A stretch of DNA of 45,834 nucleotides, from the NCBI GenBank assembly GCA_021777055.1, contig JAIQZO010000008.1, positions 1 through 45,834 of the forward strand, read 5' to 3'. A program made the translations under genes and the position numbers. The notes beneath the pieces were generated by a model that did not search any database, was not told the DNA's origin, and worked only from the letters and a program-made list of their open reading frames with translations. This DNA comes from Candidatus Anammoxibacter sp. (GTDB lineage: Bacteria > Planctomycetota > Brocadiia > Brocadiales > Anammoxibacteraceae). Every line of letters begins with the position of its first letter. Position 1 is the stretch's first letter. Positions 7,769 through 15,652 of the stretch are shown here, piece by piece.

Positions 7769-7982
7769 TTAACTCCTCTTTTGCAATTACATCTGCGGAA
7801 TAAGAAATAACAGCAAAGATATCCTCTCTTTTAAGATGTGGATAAGCTTCTAAAAGTTCTTCAATAGTCATTCCTTCAGACATTTTTCTTAATATAAGTT
7901 CAACGGTTATTCTAGTCCCTTTTATTATTGGCTTTCCAAGCATTATATCAGGGTCCGATATTATTCTTTTGGTATATTCCAT
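7758..7982 (-). CDS. DUF433 antitoxin
   Basis: The 74-residue protein reads RIISDPDIMLGKPIIKGTRI at the N-terminus, followed by TVELILRKMSEGMTIEELLE and AYPHLKREDIFAVISYSAD. This is the full DUF433 (COG2442) fold with its VapB-like winged-helix DNA-binding character. It has a strong GGAGGTGA ribosome site and is the first gene of the two-gene operon. By analogy with other pairs it should neutralise the downstream DUF5615 protein and repress its own promoter. Confidence 0.88.
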   Translation of the reverse strand: MEYTKRIISDPDIMLGKPIIKGTRITVELILRKMSEGMTIEELLEAYPHLKREDIFAVISYSADVIAKEELIAP

Positions 7983-8448
7983 TGTCTATCACCTCCATAT
8001 TTTACTAACTGATAACACACGAATGAATTCCTGGACTTGTTAGAATATTATTGCTCATAATCTTCTAACCGTCAACAGAAATTGGAATAAATTGGTGCAC
8101 AGATTGGAAAATTCCTGCCAAGACATTGATATCAGAAATAACTAAAAACTTGTTAGAAACAGTACAAAATCTATCTGAAGATGGAAGACAAATCACCAAG
8201 TTGATTTGGACAAGTACTAAGTTTCATTTGCTAGTCGTTTAAGTGAATAGATCCAGTCTCTTCGAAGAGGAAGATAAGTGATGCCGGAACAGGGCGAGTG
8301 GAATTGCAAAGGAGCAACGCTTAGCAATTCTATCCACTAAAGAATTTAAGCGTCCTGAAATACTTGGGCTTCAGATGGTATAAATCTAGAGGGCTAAAAG
8401 CTTGCGTGCACGATGGGATACTGGGATAGTCCTATCGTACACAGTATT
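7983..8448. other. Gene-free stretch with hairpins
   Basis: No intact gene is seen. An open frame without a start (about 8069-8242, plus) reads TEIGINWCTDWKIPAKTLIS and then LLETVQNLSEDGRQITKLIW; it may be a gene remnant that I do not recognise. From 8254 to 8442 there are three potential hairpins: CTCTTCGAAGAG (about 8257-8268), AGTGGAATTGC with GCAATTCTATCCACT (8297-8338), and GTGCACGATGGGA with TCCTATCGTACAC (8406-8442). The last sits just after the stop of the minus-strand PAS gene and may end its transcript. An unknown structured RNA cannot be excluded. Confidence 0.4.
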
Positions 8449-8907
8449 TTAAGATCTTGAATTGCAAAAAGTCCTTTGGTTATCTTTATCTATTTCAAAA
8501 TCACACACATCACGAAACATTAGTAACATTTCAGATCTGCCATATGCTCTGTATAATTCAGTAGACAATTCAAGGGGAATATTGTCGCCGTCTTTGTTTA
8601 GTCCAATAAATTTTATGCTTGGAAAGAGAGTATCACTGTAATCTTTATCTAAATCGTGATCTAATCTCCTCTGAATGAACCGTTGCACATGTTCCGGTAT
8701 CAACATAGCAAAATGCCTACCCTGTAATTCATATAAGTTATAACCAAATGTATTTTCTGCTGCGTTATTTAAATCAGTTATGACACCATCTTCACCTATT
8801 ATTATTACAGCTAGTGTTTCAACTTGTACAGTACGTTGCGCGGATTCATCCTCCCAGTAGTGTGGGTAATCATCCTGTTCCTTTAAAGCCAACTCCATTT
8901 TTATCAT
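8449..8907 (-). CDS. Stand-alone PAS-domain protein
   Basis: The 152-residue protein is essentially one PAS domain (about residues 27-135): LAVIIIGEDGVITDLNNAAE, FGYNLYELQGRHFAMLIPEH, then the PAC-like IPLELSTELYRAYGRSEMLL and FRDV. No output domain (kinase, GGDEF or HTH) is attached, and none is encoded next to it. An AAGGA site precedes the ATG by about 8 nt. Such orphan PAS proteins sense small ligands, redox or light in larger signalling complexes, but the partner is not evident here. The C-terminus ends shortly after the domain, so it could also be a truncated histidine kinase. Confidence 0.75.
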   Translation of the reverse strand: MIKMELALKEQDDYPHYWEDESAQRTVQVETLAVIIIGEDGVITDLNNAAENTFGYNLYELQGRHFAMLIPEHVQRFIQRRLDHDLDKDYSDTLFPSIKFIGLNKDGDNIPLELSTELYRAYGRSEMLLMFRDVCDFEIDKDNQRTFCNSRS

Positions 8908-9291
8908 GTTATCATTCCTTGTCGTTTTGTTTCTCGTTTACGAAAAGATTAGAATTAATAATTACCTATTTGTGCATTAGTTATGTTATTTCCGCTCAGA
9001 CTCTCTGTAACTGGCTTCCATATAAGTACATTATATAATTGTCACTTTGACATCTTCATCCATGTCTGGTTATTTTCTTATTAGTACCCTACATATAATT
9101 CCTCATATGTTTTACGGCCTGGTCGCCCTGTTCATATGTCTCCTAGAGTCAGGATAGGTTTATTGCCTTATCCACATATCACAAGGACTCGAACATTGCT
9201 CCTTTCTTCCCCTGCACTCGATCAGCGAGTGGGAATCTGACCCACTTTATTAGTTGCTCTCGTGGAGATAATAAAAAAATAACGGAAAAGA
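8908..9291. other. Gene-free stretch; possible remnant of an IS200-like end
   Basis: No ORF with credible content is seen. The stretch near 9214-9245 contains CACTCGATCAGCGAGTG and GGGAATCTGACCCACT. Hairpins with a GGGTCAGATTCCC core resemble the ends of REP-associated (IS200-like) transposase elements in other bacteria. No transposase gene remains, so this is a weak inference. Confidence 0.25.
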
Positions 9292-9480
9292 TTATGTTAG
9301 TTCTGTAGAGTCAAAGGGATCGTAAGAATTATCAATACGGTATTCCTGAGACATACACTCGATAGTATTTGCATATTCTATATAGCCATCAGGTTGCAAT
9401 TCATACCGCTCATCTATTTCCATAAACAATTCGTTATTGTCTGCAGCTAATATGTATAAAGCGTGTCTGTTTCCTATCAT
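9292..9480 (-). CDS. Small acidic hypothetical protein
   Basis: The ORF encodes 62 residues, rich in acidic and tyrosine residues (ELFMEIDERYELQPDGYIEY near the middle). It has a canonical AAAGGAGG ribosome site 8 nt before its ATG, which makes it a likely real gene despite its size. No signal peptide, membrane segment or cysteine motif is present apart from a single Cys. It lies directly after the decayed gene at 9501-9822 on the same strand. I do not recognise the family. Confidence 0.5.
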   Translation of the reverse strand: MIGNRHALYILAADNNELFMEIDERYELQPDGYIEYANTIECMSQEYRIDNSYDPFDSTELT

Positions 9481-9500
9481 TACTGTGCCTCCTTTTAAAA

Positions 9501-9822
9501 TTAAAATGTATCACTTTTTATGTTTCTTGTACCTCTTGTTATTTTTTTATCTCCTTTGTCATCATCCTTGCTGTTGTCATTATCTTTGCCGTCATCATCA
9601 TCCTCCTCATGCAATACCATTACACCTCCACCATCTGTATCCACATGCTCCAGTTATCTTGCAATTGTGGACCCTGGAATTGTTAGATTCTTTTCTGCAC
9701 TTGTTCCTGGCTTGTGGCAAACTGTTTCTGCAGGCTCTGTTACTGTTACCTGTGTAGACAACACCGGACAACCAGTACAACGTCTATGTTGTATTGGCGA
9801 TAGCCATCTGATCTAACCGTTT
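9501..9822 (-). pseudogene. Remnant of a secreted CHKPGT-type repeat protein
   Basis: One open frame reads CTGCPVLSTQVTVTEPAETV, CHKPGTSAEKNLTIPGSTIA and R, then TAA (9654-9656). It continues in the same frame LEHVDTDGGG and an Asp/Lys-rich tail before the final stop. The pattern resembles secreted modules of the form CHKPGTPA-KTL-IP-SAL--HL-HGD-LG found in many bacterial surface proteins. There is no start codon with a ribosome site, and the internal stop replaces the residue before LEH, so it is degenerate. The low-complexity acidic tail resembles linkers in such proteins. Confidence 0.5.
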
Positions 9823-9852
9823 TTTGTTAACAGATAGTAACTACTCAGGTGT

Positions 9853-9983
9853 ATAGGCTGATGGCTGAAGCCTGATGGTAAAGCTTAAAGGCAAAAAGGC
9901 TCTGGATTTTGTTTTTTGCCATTAGCCTGGCAACCTAAAAGGCTTTATCCTTTTACCTTTAGTCTTCAGCCTTCAGTCTATCC
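9853..9983. repeat. Palindromic repeat family A, copy 1
   Basis: This is a segment of about 130 bp with self-complementary ends (GGCTGAAGCCTGATGGTAAAGC near 9862 and ACCTTTAGTCTTCAGCCTTC near 9956). Its reverse complement aligns along its length with 15391-15520, for example GACTGAAGGCT, AGGTAAAAG, ATAAAGCCTTTTA and TTTAAGCTTTACC. No coding potential is seen. It has the properties of a MITE- or REP-like element. Confidence 0.8.
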
Positions 9984-10037
9984 GTCAAGGCTCAAGGTGT
10001 GGAGTGAGATAGTATGGGCTAACACAGTACCTGATAG

Positions 10038-10283
10038 TTATAAATTTTCCATCACGTCATGACAAACATCAATGTCTTTATTTTCATGAACGCCGAGACA
10101 AACCCTGCATTCTTCTGTTCTTGTTTTTTGATTTTTGCCTGCAAATTCTGCTAACACTAAATCATAGCAGGCCTTACATAGCCCGTGCGAATTTTTTGTC
10201 TTAGCTTCTCCAAACTTTTTCCGACACCACGCACATACGTACTGATACATTTCTTCTCCAGTAGAAATATTATTGTTAGGCAC
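10038..10283 (-). CDS. Small Cys-rich (zinc-ribbon-like) protein
   Basis: The ORF has 81 residues. The segment YVCAWCRKKFGEAKTKNSHG followed by LCKACYDLVL gives a CxxC...CxxC treble-clef or zinc-ribbon arrangement, with a further CRVC and a DVCHDV near the end. Small ICAWC...GICPEC proteins of this type are common and uncharacterised. The ATG at codon 12 (MYQYVCAWC), preceded by GGAGAAGA, is an equally good or better start, giving about 70 residues. Metal binding is inferred; a role in regulation or as a chaperone adaptor is not shown. Confidence 0.6.
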   Translation of the reverse strand: MPNNNISTGEEMYQYVCAWCRKKFGEAKTKNSHGLCKACYDLVLAEFAGKNQKTRTEECRVCLGVHENKDIDVCHDVMENL

Positions 10284-10470
10284 TGTAGTTCATAAATGTA
10301 TTTAAATGTAACTATAGTTTTTACACATTTTGAAACCGTATAATAATTATTAAACTAATGAGAAAAATTAGATGTGATTAATTTCACACTTTGAATAAAC
10401 AAAAAAGATTTGTTGTTTTTAAACTGAAGATCACTGTGTAAAAAAAATGCGGTCTATGTTATGAGGTTCC

Positions 10471-10635
10471 CTGGAAACAGCCAAATCAAAAGACGCAAAT
10501 ACCAATAATGCCGTGACAATCGGATATTGCTTTGGCGGCGCTGCAGTACTTGAGCTTGCAAGGTCAGGTGCTGACATGAAAGGCTTTGTCACTTTTCATT
10601 GTGGATTGAGTACACCTTTGGCTTTTTTTCATTAA
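10471..10635 (+). pseudogene. Fragment of a dienelactone-hydrolase-family gene
   Basis: The frame reads LETAKSKDANTNNAVTIGYC, then FGGAAVLELARSGADMKGFV and TFHCGLSTP before a stop. This matches the nucleophile-elbow region of dienelactone hydrolases (IGYCFGG with the catalytic Cys, then VSFHG-L). Both the N-terminal part and the C-terminal Asp/His region are missing, and HCG replaces the usual HGG/HGxL. Only about 50 codons are left, flanked by unrelated sequence. Confidence 0.7.
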
Positions 10636-10785
10636 TCAGTTTACCTCTCTGTCTTCTACATTTTACCAGAAAAACTTAGGCCAATGTCTGTAGACAAAAA
10701 GTCGCTTTTGTTACAAGTCTGGATATGATATCCTATTGTGGAACATTTTCTAGCTACGAGTCACCCCAAGGAGTAAGCTTGTCCT

Positions 10786-11022
10786 ATGAAAGAAGAACAA
10801 ACCAACAACCCTCTACACGGAGTAACACTGGAGCATATCGTTAACAACCTGGTTGAGCATTATGGCTGGGACGAGTTGGGCATACGCATCAATATCCGGT
10901 GTTTCATTAGCGATCCATCTGTTAAGTCCAGCCTCAAGTTCTTGAGAAAGACACCTTGGGCAAGGAAGAAGGTTGAGGACTTATATATCTTTACACAAAA
11001 GAGAGAAGCTGGAAGTGGGTAG
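10786..11022 (+). CDS. VF530-family small DNA-binding protein (DUF2132)
   Basis: The 78-residue protein contains [40 protein letters not shown] and [20 protein letters not shown]. These lines match the whole DUF2132/VF530 domain, a compact helical fold named from Vibrio fischeri VF530 with proposed DNA-binding activity. The length matches the family. An AAGGAG site lies 12-13 nt upstream of the ATG, slightly far. It stands 13 bp before the unknown ORF at 11035, so the two may be co-transcribed. Confidence 0.88.
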   Translation: MKEEQTNNPLHGVTLEHIVNNLVEHYGWDELGIRINIRCFISDPSVKSSLKFLRKTPWARKKVEDLYIFTQKREAGSG

Positions 11023-11034
11023 TGAATATCTAAG

Positions 11035-11415
11035 ATGATGTCTACCTGCAAATTTATCATCATGAAACATACATCATTAATGAGACATACAGACCTCATA
11101 GTTGAATTGTGCCAAAAAGAAATTTGTAAGAATGGAAAATCATTATGGGGAAACCTCCTTGAAGAATATATTGTCAATAATAGATTCAAGGGTGGTAGAT
11201 ATTACAGTAATCTACAAACCATAGTCACTTCATTTAGTTCCAGATTGGATAAAGATCAAATCGAAACGATTTGGCGAGGAACAGATACTTGCCTGGATTT
11301 TGCTCTTGAGTTTTTAGGGCCTGCTAACTACGACCAGTATGAAGGAAATAAGCTCAAGGATATAATATCTGAATCAATAGAAGGGGTATATACTGACATA
11401 GTGTGCAGTGTATAA
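11035..11415 (+). CDS. Hypothetical protein
   Basis: The 126-residue ORF directly follows the VF530 gene on the same strand. No signal peptide or membrane segment is visible; the composition is mixed alpha-helical (LIVELCQKEICKNGKSLWGN, TIVTSFSSRLDKDQIETIWR, FALEFLGPANYDQYEGNKLK). Several ATGs lie near the N-terminus (codons 1, 2, 10 and 16) without a strong ribosome site, so the start is uncertain. I do not recognise a family. The two lysine-poor amphipathic stretches could form a small helical bundle. Confidence 0.45.
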   Translation: MMSTCKFIIMKHTSLMRHTDLIVELCQKEICKNGKSLWGNLLEEYIVNNRFKGGRYYSNLQTIVTSFSSRLDKDQIETIWRGTDTCLDFALEFLGPANYDQYEGNKLKDIISESIEGVYTDIVCSV

Positions 11416-11528
11416 AACGAAAAGCATAAGTAGAGACTTGCCAAACGACAACTTACAAGAATATATTTTCTCTCCATCCTGGGTAATCGTATATTTCTAT
11501 ATTATTGTCAGGAGAGCATAATTGTTAC

Positions 11529-12971
11529 TCAAGGTGTGTATGGTAAACCAAAGTACTCATGGATAAATGCCTTACGGTCAGCTTTATGTTTTGTGTACTG
11601 CACGAGGGTGTGTAATTTCTGAAGGTCGCGTTTTAATTTAGAATCTAAATAGTTTTGATCTAGCAGTTGTGGAGGGATAGATGAAATTATTTTGATACCG
11701 GACGGATCACTGTCATATTCAATTACCCCGAACCGGTCAAACATGTTTAAGGCGGTCTCTAATCTGAAGTCATGACGGTCCTTGAAATATATATTCTCTT
11801 TAAGCCAGTCAAGACCGTAGGCTGATATCTTTTCCATGTTTTCCTCTAAAGCTTGATATACACACCTGTAATATTCAACGCCTGGATTGTTCCATTTAAT
11901 GAATTCCATATGGGTTAATAAATCGTGTTCGTCATATAACAAAGTGCATAAAGAGTCCATACCGTCGCGACCAGCCCGGCCAATCTCCTGATAATACGAT
12001 TCTATTGAACCGGGAATATCTGCATGCGTCACAAAACGAATATCATCCTTGTCAATACCCATGCCAAATGCGTTTGTTGCAAGCACAAAAGTATTTTTTC
12101 TCTCCATAAAAATGTCTTGTACTTTAGCACGCTCCCTCTGTTCGAGTTTACCGTGATAGCATAGGTGTGTAATCTTTCTTTGTGTTAATAGATCACTAAA
12201 GTTATTAAGCTGTTTGATCAGGTTAAAGTATACGATACCATTACCATTATATTTGTTTGCAATAGAGATAATGTGTTCCAGTTTTTCATCATCACCCAGG
12301 ACGTTCTCTACCTGTAAATGCAAATTGGGTCGGTCAATTCCTGCATGGAAGATTCTAATATGTTCTTCCTCAAGGTGAAGAGTTTTGATTATATCCTTTT
12401 GAACTTCCTGTGTGGCAGTGGCTGTAAGCGCTATAGTTACCGGGTTGTCTAGAATTTTACGGATATCATACATCCTTGTATAATCTGGCCGAAAATCATG
12501 TCCCCATTCGCTGATGCAGTGTGCCTCATCAATTGCAAGGAGCCCAATCGCCCGCACGGAAATTGATTCAACAAATGCGCTTTTACGAAATCGTTCAGGA
12601 GTGACATATATGATGCGATATTTCCCGTTTTTAAGAGCACTGTATCTACTGTCCCGTAAATTACGCCCTAATGAAGAGTTTATGTACGTGGCATCAATAC
12701 CCCTTTTATTCAATACGTCAACCTGATCCTTCATCAGCGCTATTAGAGGTGATATTACCACTGTGAGTTTGTTATTAATAATTGCCGGAATTTGATAGCA
12801 TATGGATTTACCTATACCAGTAGGAGCTACTACCAACGCGTGCTGTTTGTCTAATATATGGTTTATGATATCTTCCTGTTGCCATAAGAAGTGTGTATAA
12901 CCAAAATAGTGTTCTAAAGCTTTGACTGCATCATTTCTTTTTTTGAACAAAACAACTTCCCCTTTTCCCAC
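11529..12971 (-). CDS. RecQ-like ATP-dependent DNA helicase, short form
   Basis: The 480-residue protein holds both helicase domains: Walker A APTGIGKS (49-56), DEAH (148-151) in IDEAHCISEWGHDFRPDY, TATAT (motif III), then VLATNAFGMGIDKDDIRFV and YYQEIGRAGRDG (motifs V and VI). These define the RecQ family, 3'-5' helicases acting in recombination and repair. The protein stops at YFGLPYTP, which corresponds to the first part of the RQC zinc-binding region; the CGxCDxC half, winged helix and HRDC domain are absent, and the expected Cys before RK is not there. It is either a truncated gene or a naturally short RecQ. The called start is GTG; the TTG at 12950, with AAGGGGAAG before it, is an alternative. 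Confidence 0.88.
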   Translation of the reverse strand: MGKGEVVLFKKRNDAVKALEHYFGYTHFLWQQEDIINHILDKQHALVVAPTGIGKSICYQIPAIINNKLTVVISPLIALMKDQVDVLNKRGIDATYINSSLGRNLRDSRYSALKNGKYRIIYVTPERFRKSAFVESISVRAIGLLAIDEAHCISEWGHDFRPDYTRMYDIRKILDNPVTIALTATATQEVQKDIIKTLHLEEEHIRIFHAGIDRPNLHLQVENVLGDDEKLEHIISIANKYNGNGIVYFNLIKQLNNFSDLLTQRKITHLCYHGKLEQRERAKVQDIFMERKNTFVLATNAFGMGIDKDDIRFVTHADIPGSIESYYQEIGRAGRDGMDSLCTLLYDEHDLLTHMEFIKWNNPGVEYYRCVYQALEENMEKISAYGLDWLKENIYFKDRHDFRLETALNMFDRFGVIEYDSDPSGIKIISSIPPQLLDQNYLDSKLKRDLQKLHTLVQYTKHKADRKAFIHEYFGLPYTP

Positions 12972-13329
12972 TTGTCCATAGGCAGTCGTAACGTAACCGC
13001 TTCATATAAACAAAGAAATAAAACTTGCCATTATAGGCCTTAATAATGACAACGCTCCAGTTAATAGCCCGCATGTTTAATCTGTTTCTAGAAATTACTT
13101 CAGTACACTGATTTCTTTTTGATATCAGCAAAACTACTCTGTAATCTCTATAGTTTTATCAATCTCTATAGTTTTATCCTACCCAACCCAAAACAAGGAT
13201 AAGGGAGGGTTATTACCTCACTATTACTTACTCAATGATCAATGTATGTAACCTATTGATATAAAAAAGATGTGGACATCATATAATATGTACACCCTTT
13301 TTAATCCTCGATGAATACAAACTTAACAA
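12972..13329. other. Gene-free stretch with an 18-bp tandem repeat
   Basis: This is a 358-bp gap between two minus-strand genes with no credible ORF. AATCTCTATAGTTTTATC occurs twice back to back (13143-13160 and 13161-13178). The rest is AT-rich and unremarkable; the recQ-like promoter should lie at its left end. Confidence 0.6.
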
Positions 13330-14409
13330 CTACTTTTTAACAATATAGTAGTAGTTAATCATATCATGTTCCAACTCTTTTACATCGACTGATGAAAAAC
13401 CAGCATCTTTCATCATCTCACATGCAAGCTCTTTTCCCCACATAGCTCCAAGTCCTGCCCCATCTTGAGCCAAAGAAACACTCATGCAGTGGGTACAAGA
13501 AATAGTATACATAAATGGGGCTAAAGGAAGGTCTACATTATTATGAACATAACTTGATCCTGCTATATCCTGACAGAAATAAGTACCACCTAATTTAAGG
13601 GCATTGTAGATATTTTTTAGCATTTTATCAGGTTTTGCCTGATCATGAACAGAATCAAAGGTGAAAATAAGATCAAACTTTTCCTGGTCATCAAAGGCGG
13701 AGGCATCTTTAACCAGAAAATCAATGTTGCGTAGTCCATTCTGATCTATATTATCTTTAGCTACTTTAACAGCGTCAGAAGAGAAGTCATACCCTGTAAA
13801 ACTACTTTTCGGAAAGGCTTCTGCTAATGTAATCAAGGCCCCCCCGCTCCCACATCCTACATCTAAGACAGTAATACCTGCTTCCAACTTTTCTTTAATA
13901 CCATCAACCAAAGGTAACAATCTATCAATTAAAGGGATAACTACTGTCTGACGGCTTTCATCAGCCATTACATCATGAAAACGATTGTATTCATCATAAG
14001 AAAGCCCCCCACCTTTCTGAAAGCACTCCACAATACGGTCTTCCACTGAAGATATTACATGAAGCCACTGCGTTGTCACTGCAATATTATTTGGACTATT
14101 TTTGCGAGTTAACCAGGCTGCATGCTCTTGCGGCAGTACATAAGTTTTCGTATCAGGATCATAATGTATAATTTTTCCTGTCACCATGGCACCCAACCAC
14201 TCCCGTACATATCGTTCATTAAGTTTAGCTTTATCTGCAATTTCTAGGCTCGTTGCTGGATTCTTTTCCCCCATAATGTCAAAAATACCAGTCCTATAAC
14301 CAATGGAACACATAGCGGTTATCGCGGCGCTGTTTAAATGAGAAACCATTTGTTCTGCAAATTGATCTGACTTTGATTGGTCTATTGTTGTATTACACAT
14401 TGTACACAT
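13330..14409 (-). CDS. SAM-dependent methyltransferase with N-terminal winged helix
   Basis: The 359-residue protein has an N-terminal winged-helix dimerisation domain (about 20-100: IGYRTGIFDIMGEKNPATSL, YVREWLGAMVTGKI) and a class I methyltransferase domain with motif I VLDVGCGSGGALITLAEAFP (181-200), an acidic residue in FTGYDFS and FDLIFTFDSVHDQAKP. The layout matches Rv2258c-like methyltransferases. The substrate is unknown. It has an AAAGGAGG site 8 nt before the ATG and a palindromic CTGTCTAGACAG just upstream, matching the operator of the neighbouring TetR gene, which is read in the same direction from its own promoter. It is probably induced when TetR binds a ligand. The first residues include CTMC, a possible metal-reactive pair. 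Confidence 0.85.
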   Translation of the reverse strand: MCTMCNTTIDQSKSDQFAEQMVSHLNSAAITAMCSIGYRTGIFDIMGEKNPATSLEIADKAKLNERYVREWLGAMVTGKIIHYDPDTKTYVLPQEHAAWLTRKNSPNNIAVTTQWLHVISSVEDRIVECFQKGGGLSYDEYNRFHDVMADESRQTVVIPLIDRLLPLVDGIKEKLEAGITVLDVGCGSGGALITLAEAFPKSSFTGYDFSSDAVKVAKDNIDQNGLRNIDFLVKDASAFDDQEKFDLIFTFDSVHDQAKPDKMLKNIYNALKLGGTYFCQDIAGSSYVHNNVDLPLAPFMYTISCTHCMSVSLAQDGAGLGAMWGKELACEMMKDAGFSSVDVKELEHDMINYYYIVKK

Positions 14410-14436
14410 TGATCACCCCTCCTTTATCTAGACATA

Positions 14437-14456
14437 CCAGTCTGTCTAGACAGTTA
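14437..14456 (-). promoter_or_regulatory. Predicted TetR operator before the methyltransferase gene
   Basis: CCAGTCTGTCTAGACAGTTA contains the perfect 12-bp palindrome CTGTCTAGACAG (14442-14453). It shares AGTCTGTCT with the operator at 15070-15089. It lies about 30 bp before the methyltransferase start, at or just before the likely promoter (possible -10 TATGTC), where a repressor would block transcription. Confidence 0.6.
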
Positions 14457-14466
14457 ATAAAAAAAT

Positions 14467-15051
14467 TCAGTGAATTAACTTTTCCGTTTGTTTAATAGCA
14501 TGCCTCGCAGGCCAAATGTCATGATATTCAACACTAGAAGCAATCGCCCCATTAACTATTATAAAATACCCGTCGGTTACCTCTTGGAGATCCAAATTTG
14601 CGTATTTGGAGTCAGATTTTATTAAATCTTGTGTTATATCTCTAATAATGGAACGAAAACCATCCATGTGATACTTAACTTCTTTACGAATAGGATGGTC
14701 AGGATTGATAATTTCAGAAGCCATATTAAGAAACTCACACCCACGAAAATCTGTGGACAGGATCCAATCGCCAAGGCCCTTAATAACGGCCATAAACCTA
14801 TTGTATGGCGTTGTTTCTTTCCGGATCATCTCCTTTATCCCCGCCATTTGAAGCGCATCTTGGCTCTGCATATACGCCACGGCTAACTCCTCTTTGGAAG
14901 GAAAGTGGGAATAAAATGTCGCTTTTGAGACCTCTGCTTCTTTAATGATCTGATTAATCCCGGTCTCATGATATCCTTGTCGATAAAATAAATCAGATGC
15001 CGTTTTCAAAACTCGCTCTTTTGGAGACAATTGTTTATTTGCTGTTTTCAT
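14467..15051 (-). CDS. TetR/AcrR-family transcriptional repressor
   Basis: The N-terminal HTH is clear: LSPKERVLKTASDLFYRQGY, HETGINQIIKEAEVSKATFY and SHFPSKEELAVAYM. A helical ligand-binding domain follows (LGDWILSTDFRGCEFLNMAS, then DGFRSIIRDITQDL) of the COG1309 'TetR_C' type often linked to small reactive compounds. The start is set at the ATG at 15051 rather than at 15069: a promoter with TTGACA, a 17-bp spacer and TATGCT places the transcript start within a few bases of 15051, giving a nearly leaderless mRNA, while 15069 would lie in the promoter spacer. The final length is 194 residues. It should repress itself and the methyltransferase. Confidence 0.88.
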   Translation of the reverse strand: MKTANKQLSPKERVLKTASDLFYRQGYHETGINQIIKEAEVSKATFYSHFPSKEELAVAYMQSQDALQMAGIKEMIRKETTPYNRFMAVIKGLGDWILSTDFRGCEFLNMASEIINPDHPIRKEVKYHMDGFRSIIRDITQDLIKSDSKYANLDLQEVTDGYFIIVNGAIASSVEYHDIWPARHAIKQTEKLIH

Positions 15052-15060
15052 AATAAACAA

Positions 15061-15089
15061 AGCATACAACAGACAGACTTGTCTGTCAA
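15061..15089 (-). promoter_or_regulatory. TetR promoter with the operator in its spacer
   Basis: On the minus strand TTGACA (15084-15089), a 17-bp spacer and TATGCT (15061-15066) form a near-consensus sigma-70 promoter. The perfect inverted repeat GACAGAC-TT-GTCTGTC (15072-15087) fills the spacer and overlaps the -35 box, the classic position for autorepression by a TetR protein. Confidence 0.75.
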
Positions 15090-15326
15090 TGTTTTTTTTT
15101 AAAAATTAGTAAAAGAGATGTTTAAATTGAGGTATTGTTGTGATATTTATCTCTTATTTTGAGAAAAAAAAAGTTTAGCTGTAAACCAACAAATTAATTA
15201 ACTAATGTATTATGCCTGAAGTGATTAGGAGAAAAAAACATTTTTCCGTAGCAGTATTTACTCTTTGCTCTTTCCTAGATTTGGTGTGATAAACCAGGGG
15301 TCTAGGTTATTTAAGTATGGATTATT

Positions 15327-15354
15327 GGATGCTGGATGCTGGATGCTGGATGCT
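15327..15354. repeat. Four tandem GGATGCT heptamers
   Basis: GGATGCT is repeated four times exactly, followed by AG. It is a microsatellite outside any gene, 40 bp before palindromic repeat family A copy 2, and may vary in number. Confidence 0.9.
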
Positions 15355-15390
15355 AGATAATTTATTGTGCAGTCTTAAAATCTTATATCT

Positions 15391-15520
15391 TAGACTGAAG
15401 GCTAAAGACTGAAGGTAAAAGCATAAAGCCTTTTAATGGAACTGGCTAAGGGCAAAAAGCAAAAGCTAAAGCCTTTTTACTTTTAAGCTTTACCTTCCGC
15501 CTTCAGCCTTCAGACTATCC
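15391..15520. repeat. Palindromic repeat family A, copy 2 (inverted)
   Basis: TAGACTGAAGGCTAAAGACT opens and CTTCAGCCTTCAGACTATCC closes a 130-bp segment that can fold on itself. It is the inverted counterpart of 9853-9983. The rest of the 15070-15652 gap holds the TetR promoter, the heptamer repeat and a short unidentified open frame. Confidence 0.8.
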
Positions 15521-15652
15521 ACGTGTGTAATTACAACATCGCCAAATGCAGGCCTAAACATCAGATACGTAACATAACATCCTTACCAGTGACGACCTCA
15601 GCTCCAGCAGCAAATTTGGTTGCGGATTCTATTAGAGGGGGACTGTCTTTGT

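Noticed and set aside
8281..8445. Cobalamin riboswitch or group II intron domain
   Set aside because: GCCGGAACAGGGC recalls parts of known RNAs, but the conserved boxes and the order of helices of those classes are missing and no fitting downstream gene exists.
9437..9816. Plus-strand Ser/Leu/His-rich ORFs near 9.5-9.8 kb
   Set aside because: They are the reverse complement of the Asp/Lys-rich minus-strand remnant; their skewed composition is explained by that.
15561..15650. Short minus-strand open frame ending SATKFAAGAEVVTGKDVMLR
   Set aside because: It could be a remnant of a coding gene, but I do not recognise it, it has no start, and it follows the alcohol dehydrogenase stop in another frame.
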